A stretch of DNA of 61,244 nt. It comes from Candidatus Rokuibacteriota bacterium. Lineage in GTDB: Bacteria; Methylomirabilota; Methylomirabilia; Rokubacteriales; CSP1-6. This document shows, one piece after another, positions 53,011 through 60,729 of the stretch (positions are counted from its first letter, which is position 1; every line of letters starts with the position of its first letter). The stretch is taken from assembly GCA_003220315.1 (NCBI GenBank), contig QHSA01000160.1:1-61244 (forward strand), in the 5' to 3' direction. The notes beneath the pieces were generated by a model that worked only from the letters and a program-made list of their open reading frames with translations, made no database searches and was not told the origin of the DNA. Made by a program: the position numbers and the translations under genes.

Positions 53011-54285
53011 TTAGCGTGGCAAGCTCTCGTCAAGCTTGGGGCCCGGGGCCCTTCCTCTCGCGTGAGTCCAGTTCGCCGTTCCCGCAAGGTTCCTGGCGTG
53101 AGCAAGAATCTTCGTGGTGAAGGCGTGAGCGCGGATGGGGACATCGAGTACACCGGGCCACGGATCGTCTGCGGCGGACAGCGCGAACTCCAGCGGGCCA
53201 CGGAAGGAGCGTACATAGTCAGCGACACGCAGGCGGCCCCGCACGAGTTCTTGGAACGCCGCCGGGACGTCTGCGAGCATTCGCACCCAGCGAACTCCGG
53301 CACGCCCACGGATCTCCGGCACGCGGTTTCCCAGCATCATGCGCCAGAGCAAATAGGGATAGTCGACTCCGGCACGGCAACACAACGACGACCACGTCCA
53401 GATCCGAGCATTGAAGTCGAGGAGTTTGTATCTGCGGTCACGACGATCATACTTGAACTCCAGTTCGACGAGCCCCGTGTAATGGATCGCGGCCAGCAGA
53501 CGGTGGGCCGGTGCCTCGATTTCCGGTACCTCGACGGTCTCGACGAAGCTGCTCCCGCGGCCGAAGTCTATCGGGTACTGGCGCGTCCGCCTGGCGGTGA
53601 GGGAGGCAATCGGCCTCCCCTCCGAGCACAACGCGGTGAAAGAGAACTGCGCTTCTCCTCCACCGGGGATCATGTCCTGCACCAGGATCAGCTCCGGCGG
53701 GACCAGGGCCCGGGCCTCTCGGTAGCGCGCAAGGAGACGATCCCGGTTTTCCGCGGGCCAGGCCTTGTCGGCAGTGAACTGGTTGGAATCCGCCTTGACG
53801 GCCGGCTTCAAGATCACCGGGAACCGACCGTCGACGGCCTCCAGGTCCGCTTCGCTGGCGGGACACAGCGTCCACGGGTGGTCGATCGATTCTTGCGCTG
53901 CGAGCTGGTAGGTGAGGCGCTTGTCGTATGCCCAGCGCAGCACGTCCCAGTCGGGAGTCGTGACACGGAATCTCGTGGCCAGCTCGCGCCGGAATCTCGA
54001 CAGCAACGCTGCGGACCGGTCCACGGTCGGAAACAACGCCCATCCATCGAGGTGGTGGTCTCGCGCCTGGCGGAGCAGGTATCCGACCTGCTCTTCCGGG
54101 CTTCCCGTGATCCAGGGAAGGGTCCGTCGCGTGTACCGGGAGAGCGTTGCAAGCCGATCGCCGCGGGCCGCTGTCACCCAGACCGGGACGCCGTGGCGCC
54201 CAAGGCTCCTCGCGATGGACAACCCACGGATACTGCCGCCAATGACGAGTGCTCCGAGGCGGTTCGCCCCACCGGCTATCTTCAT
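53011..54285 (-). CDS. ATP-grasp ligase (carboxylate-amine ligase-like)
   Basis: 424-aa ATP-grasp protein. The N-terminus (LGALVIGGSIRGLSIARSLG) resembles a small Rossmann domain, followed by ATP-grasp features: RFPVILKPAVKADSNQF, ILVQDMIPGGGEAQFSF, FVETVEVPE and LVELEFKYDRRDRRYKLLDFNARIWTWSSL (Mg-binding Glu/Asn). Members form amide or peptide-like bonds using ATP. It lies 20 bp upstream of the ACP gene on the same strand and so may build a modified amino acid or lipid for the ACP pathway. The substrate is unknown. Confidence 0.82.
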   Translation of the reverse strand: MKIAGGANRLGALVIGGSIRGLSIARSLGRHGVPVWVTAARGDRLATLSRYTRRTLPWITGSPEEQVGYLLRQARDHHLDGWALFPTVDRSAALLSRFRRELATRFRVTTPDWDVLRWAYDKRLTYQLAAQESIDHPWTLCPASEADLEAVDGRFPVILKPAVKADSNQFTADKAWPAENRDRLLARYREARALVPPELILVQDMIPGGGEAQFSFTALCSEGRPIASLTARRTRQYPIDFGRGSSFVETVEVPEIEAPAHRLLAAIHYTGLVELEFKYDRRDRRYKLLDFNARIWTWSSLCCRAGVDYPYLLWRMMLGNRVPEIRGRAGVRWVRMLADVPAAFQELVRGRLRVADYVRSFRGPLEFALSAADDPWPGVLDVPIRAHAFTTKILAHARNLAGTANWTHARGRAPGPKLDESLPR

Positions 54286-54408
54286 GGCGATCGGCGGGTT
54301 CTGTTTTTAGCGACTCGCTTCAAGAATTCTCCACCTTTCTGGCAGGTCACGGTGTTAGATAATATCAGCCGTGCGTGGGACTGCGCGGCGAAGCTCGCAG
54401 GAGTTTGT

Positions 54409-54852
54409 ATGGCGGCCCCGTTAGCGTCCAGGATGCGTGAGGCGTTGCGTAACGTCGTGGTGGCGATCCGTCGCCACTACCTGATTCGCGTCTGGAAAAT
54501 GGACATCGGCGAAGGAACCGTGATCTCTCTGAGTGCCAAGCTCGATAAGACCAATCCGCAGGGAATCCACATCGGGAAGTACACGGTTGTCACGTTTGGT
54601 GCCGCGATCCTGACGCACGATTATGTCAACAATCGAGATGGCGACGTGCGCATCGGCGACAATTGTTTCGTCGGCGCACATTCCATCATCTTGCCCGGAG
54701 TGACGATCGGGGACAGTTGCATCGTTGCGGCGGCGAGCGTCGTCGCACGTGATGTGCCTGCGGGATCACTCGTCACTGGTAACCCGGCGCGCGTCGTCGA
54801 AGCCAATGTGAAGACCACCCACTACGGTGTTCGCAGTTCGCGAGCGACGTGA
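54409..54852 (+). CDS. Hexapeptide-repeat acetyltransferase (LbH)
   Basis: 147-aa left-handed beta-helix acyltransferase. Hexapeptide repeats run from about residue 40 (IGEGTVISLSAKL, IHIGKYTVVTFG, RIGDNCFVGAHSIILPGVTIGDSCIVAAASVVARDVPAGS), ending with the family tail VTGNPARVV. It is a likely sugar or amino-acid O/N-acetyltransferase. ATG 54409 has AGGAG in front of it and is preceded by a TAGATAAT-type -10 region. It is divergent from the ATP-grasp gene and overlaps the membrane acyltransferase at its 3' end on the other strand. Confidence 0.85.
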   Translation: MAAPLASRMREALRNVVVAIRRHYLIRVWKMDIGEGTVISLSAKLDKTNPQGIHIGKYTVVTFGAAILTHDYVNNRDGDVRIGDNCFVGAHSIILPGVTIGDSCIVAAASVVARDVPAGSLVTGNPARVVEANVKTTHYGVRSSRAT

Positions 54853-55913
54853 CGACCGAGAAGGTTTCGTCCGAGTCCCGGCGTCGACTCGAAGAATCGC
54901 TTCAGGCTCAGGAATGGCCTCTCCAGGAGATTCCAGGATAGCGCCGCCATCGCGTAGCCTGCGAGGAGCATGATCGGCAGGGCCAGCAGGGGATGCCCGT
55001 CCGCGTGAAACGTTTGCGCCGCATCGAACGGGATCTTGTGGAGCAAATAGAGGCCATAACTGATCGTCCCCGTGGACACCAGGAAGCGGTTCGTCAACGC
55101 CAGCCGGAGCCAGACGTGCGTAGAAGACAGCGACAGATACACTAATGAGGCCGAGGCCACCGCGGTCAGAGAGAAAACGATCCATCTTGCATCCAGGGCC
55201 TGGGTGACAAATGCGAGCGGCGCCGCGATCATCAGGAAACCCCAGGCTCGTTTGACAGACTTGGGCGAGCCGAAATTCTCCGAGCGGACGATAAGCGCGA
55301 GGAGCGCTCCCATCATCAGGCTGTCGGCACGACAGAATATGTTTGAGTAGATATTCACGTGGTGCGATGACAAATAAAGGCGCAACGCCGGAGCGAGGCA
55401 AATCGCGGCGATCGCGATGCGCCGTACCTGAGCGGCAGAGCGGTATCGCACGACCAAGGGCCACACCAGGTAAAACTGTTCCTCGATGGCCAGCGACCAC
55501 GTGGCGCCAAGCGGGCCCGTGGCCATGGTCGGCGTCGGAATCAGGAAGTTCTGGAGGAACAACGGAAAGGCCCACCAAGGCGACGACCTTTCAAAGACGG
55601 TGTGGGCTTCCGACGGGCGCAGGAAGGGAACGACCACGAACATCAAGAAGAGCAGGGAATAATAGAGCGGCCAGATCCTGAGACAGCGCCTCATGTAGAA
55701 GTTCTTGAAATAGTCGTCCGACTGCTTTGTGTCGACAAGAATCCCAGTGATCAGGAACCCGGACAGAACGAAGAACAGATCAACTCCCATCCACCCGTTG
55801 CCGAACAGGTACTGTAAGTGGAGCGAGGGGTATTTATCGCTGACGTGAACCATGATCACGAGCAGGATGGCCACGCCGCGAATGCCGTCGAGTTGAGGGA
55901 TCCTTGGTTGCAT
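54822..55913 (-). CDS. Membrane acyltransferase 3 family protein (OafA/YrhL-like)
   Basis: 363-aa polytopic protein with about 10 hydrophobic helices. It starts with the family hallmark QLDGIRGVAILLVIMVHV and has RRCLRIWPLYYSLLFLMF (R/H catalytic region) and ATWSLAIEEQFYLVWPL. This places it with acyltransferase 3 enzymes that O-acylate polysaccharides or lipids. It overlaps the hexapeptide acetyltransferase by 31 bp, convergent. Two acyltransferases in a surface-polymer locus fit polymer decoration. Confidence 0.88.
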   Translation of the reverse strand: MQPRIPQLDGIRGVAILLVIMVHVSDKYPSLHLQYLFGNGWMGVDLFFVLSGFLITGILVDTKQSDDYFKNFYMRRCLRIWPLYYSLLFLMFVVVPFLRPSEAHTVFERSSPWWAFPLFLQNFLIPTPTMATGPLGATWSLAIEEQFYLVWPLVVRYRSAAQVRRIAIAAICLAPALRLYLSSHHVNIYSNIFCRADSLMMGALLALIVRSENFGSPKSVKRAWGFLMIAAPLAFVTQALDARWIVFSLTAVASASLVYLSLSSTHVWLRLALTNRFLVSTGTISYGLYLLHKIPFDAAQTFHADGHPLLALPIMLLAGYAMAALSWNLLERPFLSLKRFFESTPGLGRNLLGRHVARELRTP

Positions 55914-55972
55914 TGTTCTGTGTGAGGCGGAAGAGAAGGAGCTGGTCGAGGCGCTTGCCGGCGTCCTGTGGC

Positions 55973-56659
55973 TTACGGCGCGAGAGCTGGACCCGCGGCG
56001 CGCAAATGAAGGATGGTCTGGATCAGGCTCCGAAGGAGCCCAACCCCCTCGAGGAGCTCCGTCGGAGGTGGAAGAGGATCGTGGGAGAGCCTCATCTCGG
56101 CTTCCAGCGCCCGGAAGAGCTCTTGCGTGTGGACGACATCGACGACGCCGTGCACGTCCGTATACTCTTGCTCCGCCGACCCCTGTCGCTTGGCGAGCCC
56201 CTCTAGATAGGGCATGAAGCGCGTGATCCAGCCCTCGAAAAAGGCCATCATCAAGACGATCTTCACCCCGGAGAGTCGTCCCACGAACAGGCGGACATTC
56301 TCCAGATTCCGATAGACCGCCAGCGCGTCCGAGTCGGTCGGAACGGCGTGCGCTGCGATCGCGAACTTCCGGAGCATCCCCGGATGGTTGTCGCGCACTT
56401 CTTCGCGGAGATTCTCCTGGATGATCGAGTGGGCTTGCTGTGACACGACGGAGAGATAGGCGGCGGTCATCCAGTAAATAAAATTCCCTTCCAGCACCGC
56501 GGTGTAGCGAGCGATGATCCCGCGCTGTTCGTCGGGGGAAAGCTGTTCAGCGTTTGGGCACGACGCTATGAGGTCATGGATTGCTCGGTCTATGTGTTCT
56601 TGGAGCGGCGCCGTGTGCGACCGCTCGGGAGTCATAAGACCGAAAGATTCTGAGGTCAT
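55973..56659 (-). CDS. Heme-oxygenase-fold putative diiron protein
   Basis: 228-aa all-helical protein. It has YTAVLEGNFIYWMTAAYLSV near residue 55, with a Glu, and ENLREEVRDNHPGMLRKFAIA near 85, with the E..H pattern used as metal ligands in heme-oxygenase-like diiron oxidases (HDO) and the related DUF3865/iron-containing redox group. A third ligand set (HTQELFRALEAEM) is near the C-terminus. Fold and metal use are inferred from pattern only. ATG 56659 begins MTSESFGLM, the same start as the MetA-like protein, because both lie in the shared promoter cassette. The reaction is unknown. Confidence 0.65.
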   Translation of the reverse strand: MTSESFGLMTPERSHTAPLQEHIDRAIHDLIASCPNAEQLSPDEQRGIIARYTAVLEGNFIYWMTAAYLSVVSQQAHSIIQENLREEVRDNHPGMLRKFAIAAHAVPTDSDALAVYRNLENVRLFVGRLSGVKIVLMMAFFEGWITRFMPYLEGLAKRQGSAEQEYTDVHGVVDVVHTQELFRALEAEMRLSHDPLPPPTELLEGVGLLRSLIQTILHLRAAGPALAP

Positions 56660-56729
56660 CGCTCGCTCCTTGGGAGGTGGTGTACTCCCGCCAGACACGT
56701 ACCGCACAGAACACGCCGGGGACTGACAG

Positions 56730-56745
56730 AGCACATCTCGTGCCG
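56730..56745 (-). promoter_or_regulatory. Sigma-54 (-24/-12) promoter of the diiron-type gene
   Basis: On the minus strand: CGGCACGAGATGTGCT, identical to the copy 1 promoter except for the final base, which here matches the W of the consensus. It lies about 70 bp upstream of the ATG at 56659. Confidence 0.72.
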
Positions 56746-56808
56746 ATTTCCGGACTGCCGCGAAATTCGAGGCCTAGCGCATCCGGGATGCGATTGGAAT
56801 TGCAGGAA

Positions 56809-56837
56809 TGTGAAAAGTCTTGGTAACACAGTGTGAA
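56809..56837 (-). promoter_or_regulatory. Conserved upstream dyad of cassette copy 2 (candidate activator site)
   Basis: TGTGAAAAGT-N9-ACAGTGTGAA, 29 bp, the same outer blocks and spacing to the promoter (64 bp) as copy 1. The inner nine bases differ, suggesting that the ends are what is selected. Confidence 0.55.
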
Positions 56838-56878
56838 CCGGGATTCCGTATGGACCGATCGCCGCTCCTCTGGCGTGG

Positions 56879-57919
56879 CTACCCGGCGTGCCGATAAAAC
56901 ATGTTCCCGGCGGCGATCAAGACATTATCGGGCAACCGGCCGCAGAGCTGCTTCGCAATGGCCATCGTCCAGCCCGTGCCGGCGCTCGGGGCCGGCGAGA
57001 CAGAGCATCGCAAGTAGTTCAGCACGGAGCGCGTGGCGCCCCACCGGTCCTTGAACGTCGCCAGACCCGGCGTCTGCAAGTCCGATCGACCCAGGTCAAA
57101 TTCGTGGAGTCCGCTGCGCTTGGCCTCCTGGATGGCGTGCCAAAGCAAGAAATGCATGCCGCCAAGGCTGTTGAATCTCGCATCGGAGGAACCGTACTTG
57201 TACACCAGAGAATGCTTGAAACTCAGCGTGAGGATGCTCGCGACGGGGCGACCCTCCTTGGAGGCGACACGGATCGTGAGGCTGTCACCCGCGGAGTCGA
57301 TCAAGTGACGAAACCACTTGAGCGGTTGGGGAGGCAATTGCCTCCGGCGACACGTCAATAACAGCAACTGGTAGAACTTGCGCAGGAGCGCCTCCGATCT
57401 TCCGCCTTCATAGGTCAAGACCTCTCGCTCGGCACGTCGAATCTTCCGTTGGGTGCAGTTCTTATGAAGGCCGCGGAAGAGCACCTCGAGCGACGGACGA
57501 AGATCCATCCGGTGAAAATAGAACGCGCGGCTTTTGTGAAAGGCGGGCGACTGTCCCGGCGAGCTGCGCAAGGGTCTGAGCTCGATGTATTTCCAGTTCT
57601 CCCTCCGCAGATCTCGCTCCAGGAAGCCGAGAACGTATTGCAGCTCCTCCTCGGTATCGGTCAACGGCTCGCTATGGTCGGAAAGAGGCAACGATACCAA
57701 TCGGCGCCCGGTGAGCCAGCTGTCGACGCGGCAGAACACCAGGCCATTGGACAGCTCGGCTCTCGGAGGAGCAGTCGTGTACGCGATTGGTTCATACCCA
57801 TACGTTTGGCGCAGGGGAGCCAGCCAAGCCCGGGTGTGGAATATGCTGGCGCTGGGGTGCCGCTCCACGAACTCGGGCCAACGAGGATCCCGCAAGGGAT
57901 CAAGGGTGTAGATGGCCAC
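56879..57919 (-). CDS. FemAB/GNAT-type acyltransferase, exosortase-system-type
   Basis: 346-aa FemAB-like protein. It has SIFHTRAWLAPLRQTYGYEPIAY near the start and RASKEG-like central regions. It ends LVYKYGSSDARFNSLGGMHFLLWHAIQEAK and FDLGRSDLQTPGLATFKDRWGA, the typical second GNAT-half motifs. Such proteins occur with exosortase loci (FemAB-family XrtA-associated). It starts at a GTG sharing one base with the stop of the deacetylase gene. It probably transfers an aminoacyl or acyl group to a surface polymer; that is inference. Confidence 0.8.
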   Translation of the reverse strand: MAIYTLDPLRDPRWPEFVERHPSASIFHTRAWLAPLRQTYGYEPIAYTTAPPRAELSNGLVFCRVDSWLTGRRLVSLPLSDHSEPLTDTEEELQYVLGFLERDLRRENWKYIELRPLRSSPGQSPAFHKSRAFYFHRMDLRPSLEVLFRGLHKNCTQRKIRRAEREVLTYEGGRSEALLRKFYQLLLLTCRRRQLPPQPLKWFRHLIDSAGDSLTIRVASKEGRPVASILTLSFKHSLVYKYGSSDARFNSLGGMHFLLWHAIQEAKRSGLHEFDLGRSDLQTPGLATFKDRWGATRSVLNYLRCSVSPAPSAGTGWTMAIAKQLCGRLPDNVLIAAGNMFYRHAG

Positions 57920-59319
57920 TATCGGCGCCGCCCGGACGCAAGGCTGGCTGGCCTCCGCGCCTTCAGCGTGTCCTGCCCCTCAATGGTGAACTCGAGCTTG
58001 CCGTCAACGAGAGTCGCAAAAGCCAATCGGGCGCGCTCCTTGCCTTGGCCCTCGATGCGCCACCCGTTGCCCTCGGGTACGACACTCATCTGCCTTCGTT
58101 CCCGCCACCACCGATCGACGTCCCTCGGCAGCGCGATCCAGAGTATGCCGTCCGCCCGCAGCTGGGCGAGATGGGCCAGCAACGCCTGGTACGTGTTTCT
58201 GGCTCGCTTCTGGATCACGTAGTCGGGATGGACGATGAAACTGGCGAGACCATGGTTCTCGGTAATGAGGGCGATCTGCCGCTTCCAGAGATCGATCGAA
58301 TAGTCGTTCAAGATATGGAAGAGCGTGTAGTCTTGCGTCGCGGTCAGCGGCAGCTCGAGGACACGGCCGATGAAGAAAGGCAGGACGGTACAGCAGCCGC
58401 CCCGCTGGGGATCGAGATGGGCCACAGAGGGAAGGGACATATCGTACGCGAAGTCCAGCGCCCCAAACCACTCTGGATTCCGGTACAGGGAACCCGCGCG
58501 GAACCCCCTCGCCGCGAACTCCTTTCCGTAAGCGTTGATCCTTTCGACCCGCCGTAAAAACACTTCGCGGTTGGAGAAGAGATGGCCGTCGTGATTCAGA
58601 TCGTGGATGTTGATTTCAAACCCGCGATCGCGAAGGCTGCTGAGAAAGCTTGCCGGAACCGCGTAACGCCGCTCGGGCACGATCTGGAACGATGATTTTA
58701 TCCCGACCGAGTCGTCCAGATCCATGAGGCGCGAACAGAAGTTCCTTCCGGGCAGGGTCTCCACGTCGTGAGTGAGGATGGCGCAGCTTGGCGCGCCCTC
58801 GGGCCAGAACCAGATGAAAGGAATTCGGTCGACTGCGTGGGCCTTCAGCGTCAGAGCCAATAGCGTTTCGAGTAGGTTGTCGACGGTTCGATCAATCGGC
58901 CAGTGCGGAAACGACAGCTTCTCCCAACCTCGGAGATACAGTCGGTGGAGATGCTTCCGGACGGCGACCGGCAGGGCCGGCCGCACGAAGCGATAGGCAG
59001 TCGAAAGCGCCCCTTCGAGGGAGGTCGTCTTGCGATCGCCGTGCGGGTCCGAGAGATACCGCTCACGGCGCAGGTTCTCGGTGACTTCGACGGGATCGAA
59101 AGGCAATAGGAGTGATGGCCCGTCGATCGCAACGTCTGCCAGCGCGTCATACAGGTTAGGACCAACCTCCGGGGCAGGGAAGCCGGGCGAGATCGAGCCG
59201 TAACACACGGCGTTCTCTCCGAAGCGAAAAAACCCAGGGTTCGAGGAGGGCTCTCCGATGAGAGTGAAGTTCGCAAAACTCTCGGGGCACCGATAGTAAT
59301 CGATGAAGGTCCGGTTCAC
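57919..59319 (-). CDS. Polysaccharide-deacetylase-like protein
   Basis: 466-aa protein. The NodB-like core is in its second half: APSCAILTHDVETLPG (metal Asp), SSFQIVPERRY, EINIHDLNHDGHLFSNREVFLRRVERIN (HxxxH-type metal ligands), FRAGSLYRNPEWF and FIVHPDYVIQ. The first 200 residues are a less conserved N-terminal domain. The GTG at 59319 overlaps the exosortase stop. An upstream open frame to 59841 crosses the exosortase gene and is ignored. It likely trims acyl groups from a polysaccharide exported with the PEP-CTERM system. Confidence 0.82.
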   Translation of the reverse strand: MNRTFIDYYRCPESFANFTLIGEPSSNPGFFRFGENAVCYGSISPGFPAPEVGPNLYDALADVAIDGPSLLLPFDPVEVTENLRRERYLSDPHGDRKTTSLEGALSTAYRFVRPALPVAVRKHLHRLYLRGWEKLSFPHWPIDRTVDNLLETLLALTLKAHAVDRIPFIWFWPEGAPSCAILTHDVETLPGRNFCSRLMDLDDSVGIKSSFQIVPERRYAVPASFLSSLRDRGFEINIHDLNHDGHLFSNREVFLRRVERINAYGKEFAARGFRAGSLYRNPEWFGALDFAYDMSLPSVAHLDPQRGGCCTVLPFFIGRVLELPLTATQDYTLFHILNDYSIDLWKRQIALITENHGLASFIVHPDYVIQKRARNTYQALLAHLAQLRADGILWIALPRDVDRWWRERRQMSVVPEGNGWRIEGQGKERARLAFATLVDGKLEFTIEGQDTLKARRPASLASGRRR

Positions 59320-60245
59320 GGCCGTGACATCCTCGTGTGGCCTTCCGGCTTCTGCAGCAACCACAGCAGAGATGCCAGGAGCACCAGAGCCAGGAGGAAA
59401 AAGACGACCCCACCCTGGTGATGGAGACGGCCGGTGAGAAAGCCTGGATCGACATACATCGAGAGGAGAGACAATGTCACGATCCGAATTCCGTTCTTGA
59501 CGATGAGCAACGGAAGAGTGGCCAGAATCAGGACCGTCTTCGCCCAGACGGATCTGAGGCAGAGGTGTGCGGCCAGCAGGCTCGTGATCAGCAGCGCCAG
59601 GCTCGAGCGAATCCCGCTGCACTCTTCGGCGATCTCGATGGTGAAGCCGGGCAACGAAAACGTGAACCCGCTCCGAAAGACGGGCACACCGACGAGGTCG
59701 AACGTCGCGTGGGAGACTTCCGCCGACCCCGTCTGGAGCCAGACGATCGCGTGGTTCAGGACGAAGTCCGGTATGGGAACCATGAGAAAGAGGAAGAGCA
59801 GAGGAAAGAGACCCATTCGGAGAGCGCGGAAGCCGTAGCACAGAACGAAGCCGCCGACCCAGAGAATCACCAGGGCAGACATCGCGATGGAGAGCTGGTC
59901 ATTCTCGCTTGCCGAGGCGGAGTGCCGTTGTCCCAACGAGTAGAAGAGCGCGCCGGCAGCGAGCAGCCCCAGTCCCGCGCGCCATTGCGTCTCGGCATGG
60001 GAGAGGATCCGCTTTCGTTCCAGAAAGAAGAGAAATGCGCTGACCAGGGGTACGAGGATGATGTGGGAATAGTGCGCCTGCTGGAAGGAGAAGCGAATCA
60101 GCCTGCTCAGAGGCGCCCAAAAGACTGGCAAAGTTAAACCGATAAGGATAGCGAACCGAGCGCCACTCACAGCCCTTCCTAGCGAGATCTCTTTGAGCTT
60201 CACGCGGTACACGGATTTCAAAAGCATTCCCTGTGAGTCACTCAT
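59316..60245 (-). CDS. Exosortase (transpeptidase of PEP-CTERM proteins)
   Basis: 309-aa integral membrane exosortase with about 8 helices. Catalytic residues: Cys209 in AEECSGIRSSL, Arg254 in VKNGIRIVTLS, and histidines in GRLHHQGGVVFF (275/276). Single-domain form without a fused EpsI. ATG 60245 is chosen; ATG 60227 is possible, while the longer frame to 60305 has no support. It heads the exosortase - deacetylase - FemAB operon. The only PEP-CTERM substrate seen in this window is at 36.4-37.1 kb. The upstream 60246-60729 is shared with the beta-helix gene. Confidence 0.92.
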   Translation of the reverse strand: MSDSQGMLLKSVYRVKLKEISLGRAVSGARFAILIGLTLPVFWAPLSRLIRFSFQQAHYSHIILVPLVSAFLFFLERKRILSHAETQWRAGLGLLAAGALFYSLGQRHSASASENDQLSIAMSALVILWVGGFVLCYGFRALRMGLFPLLFLFLMVPIPDFVLNHAIVWLQTGSAEVSHATFDLVGVPVFRSGFTFSLPGFTIEIAEECSGIRSSLALLITSLLAAHLCLRSVWAKTVLILATLPLLIVKNGIRIVTLSLLSMYVDPGFLTGRLHHQGGVVFFLLALVLLASLLWLLQKPEGHTRMSRP

Positions 60246-60729
60246 GCTCTCCGATGGCGGGCGAGCGCTGCGCCAACTCAGGTCGCCAAAGCCAGGCAGG
60301 TGCACTCCCTGCCGACTTCCGTTTGGCCTCGCTCAAGCCGCCACAATCTGCCGAACGCCTGAGAGACGAGGGCGCGTTCGGTCGTTGGTCGTTGGCGCTC
60401 GTTCCCACTCATCTGATGTAGTCGGAACGAACAATGAAGCTGATAAGGCTGGGGCTTCTCTGGAATCGTCAACTTGGCGCGACCACAAGTCGGTCGAGAA
60501 GGCGGACAGATTCGCCGTCGGCTGCCATCAGTCGGAGGGGGTAATCACGCGTGGGCCTCCCAATCGGTGTCAAATGGACACTGACCCGTCAGGAATGCGA
60601 CTTCGGCGAAAAACCTTTCAGTGAACTCATGTGGCGTAAGCGACCAATACAGTTTATCTCTTTGACTCAGTGTCGACCTCGATCTCATGGCATCATGGTT
60701 GCACTATTTACGCTCTCAAACGGAGCCAG
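60246..60729. promoter_or_regulatory. Divergent region between exosortase and beta-helix genes
   Basis: 480 bp without a convincing gene; the short frames here have no homology or ribosome-binding site. It holds a perfect dyad GTGTC-AAATG-GACAC (60567-60581), about 105-120 bp upstream of the sigma-54 promoter at 60688 and so a candidate activator site. No clear promoter facing the exosortase gene was found. Confidence 0.5.
60688..60703 (+). promoter_or_regulatory. Sigma-54 (-24/-12) promoter of the beta-helix gene
   Basis: TGGCATCATGGTTGCA: TTGCA matches the -12 consensus exactly and TGGCA the -24 half; C6 and G7 differ. GG/GC spacing is 12 bp. Expected start about 60715, 15 bp before the ATG. 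Confidence 0.68.

Larger units (their letters stand above)
56631..56848 (-). repeat. Promoter cassette copy 2 (about 220 bp)
   Basis: Copy of the sequence at 45883-46120, spanning the start codons of the diiron-type gene, its leader, the sigma-54 promoter and the upstream dyad. Order and spacing of the conserved blocks are the same as in copy 1, with several small indels. The genes behind the two copies are unrelated. Confidence 0.8.

Noticed and set aside
60193-60624. Short open frames between exosortase and beta-helix gene
   Set aside because: No ribosome-binding sites, no recognisable domain, and codon use unlike the flanking genes.
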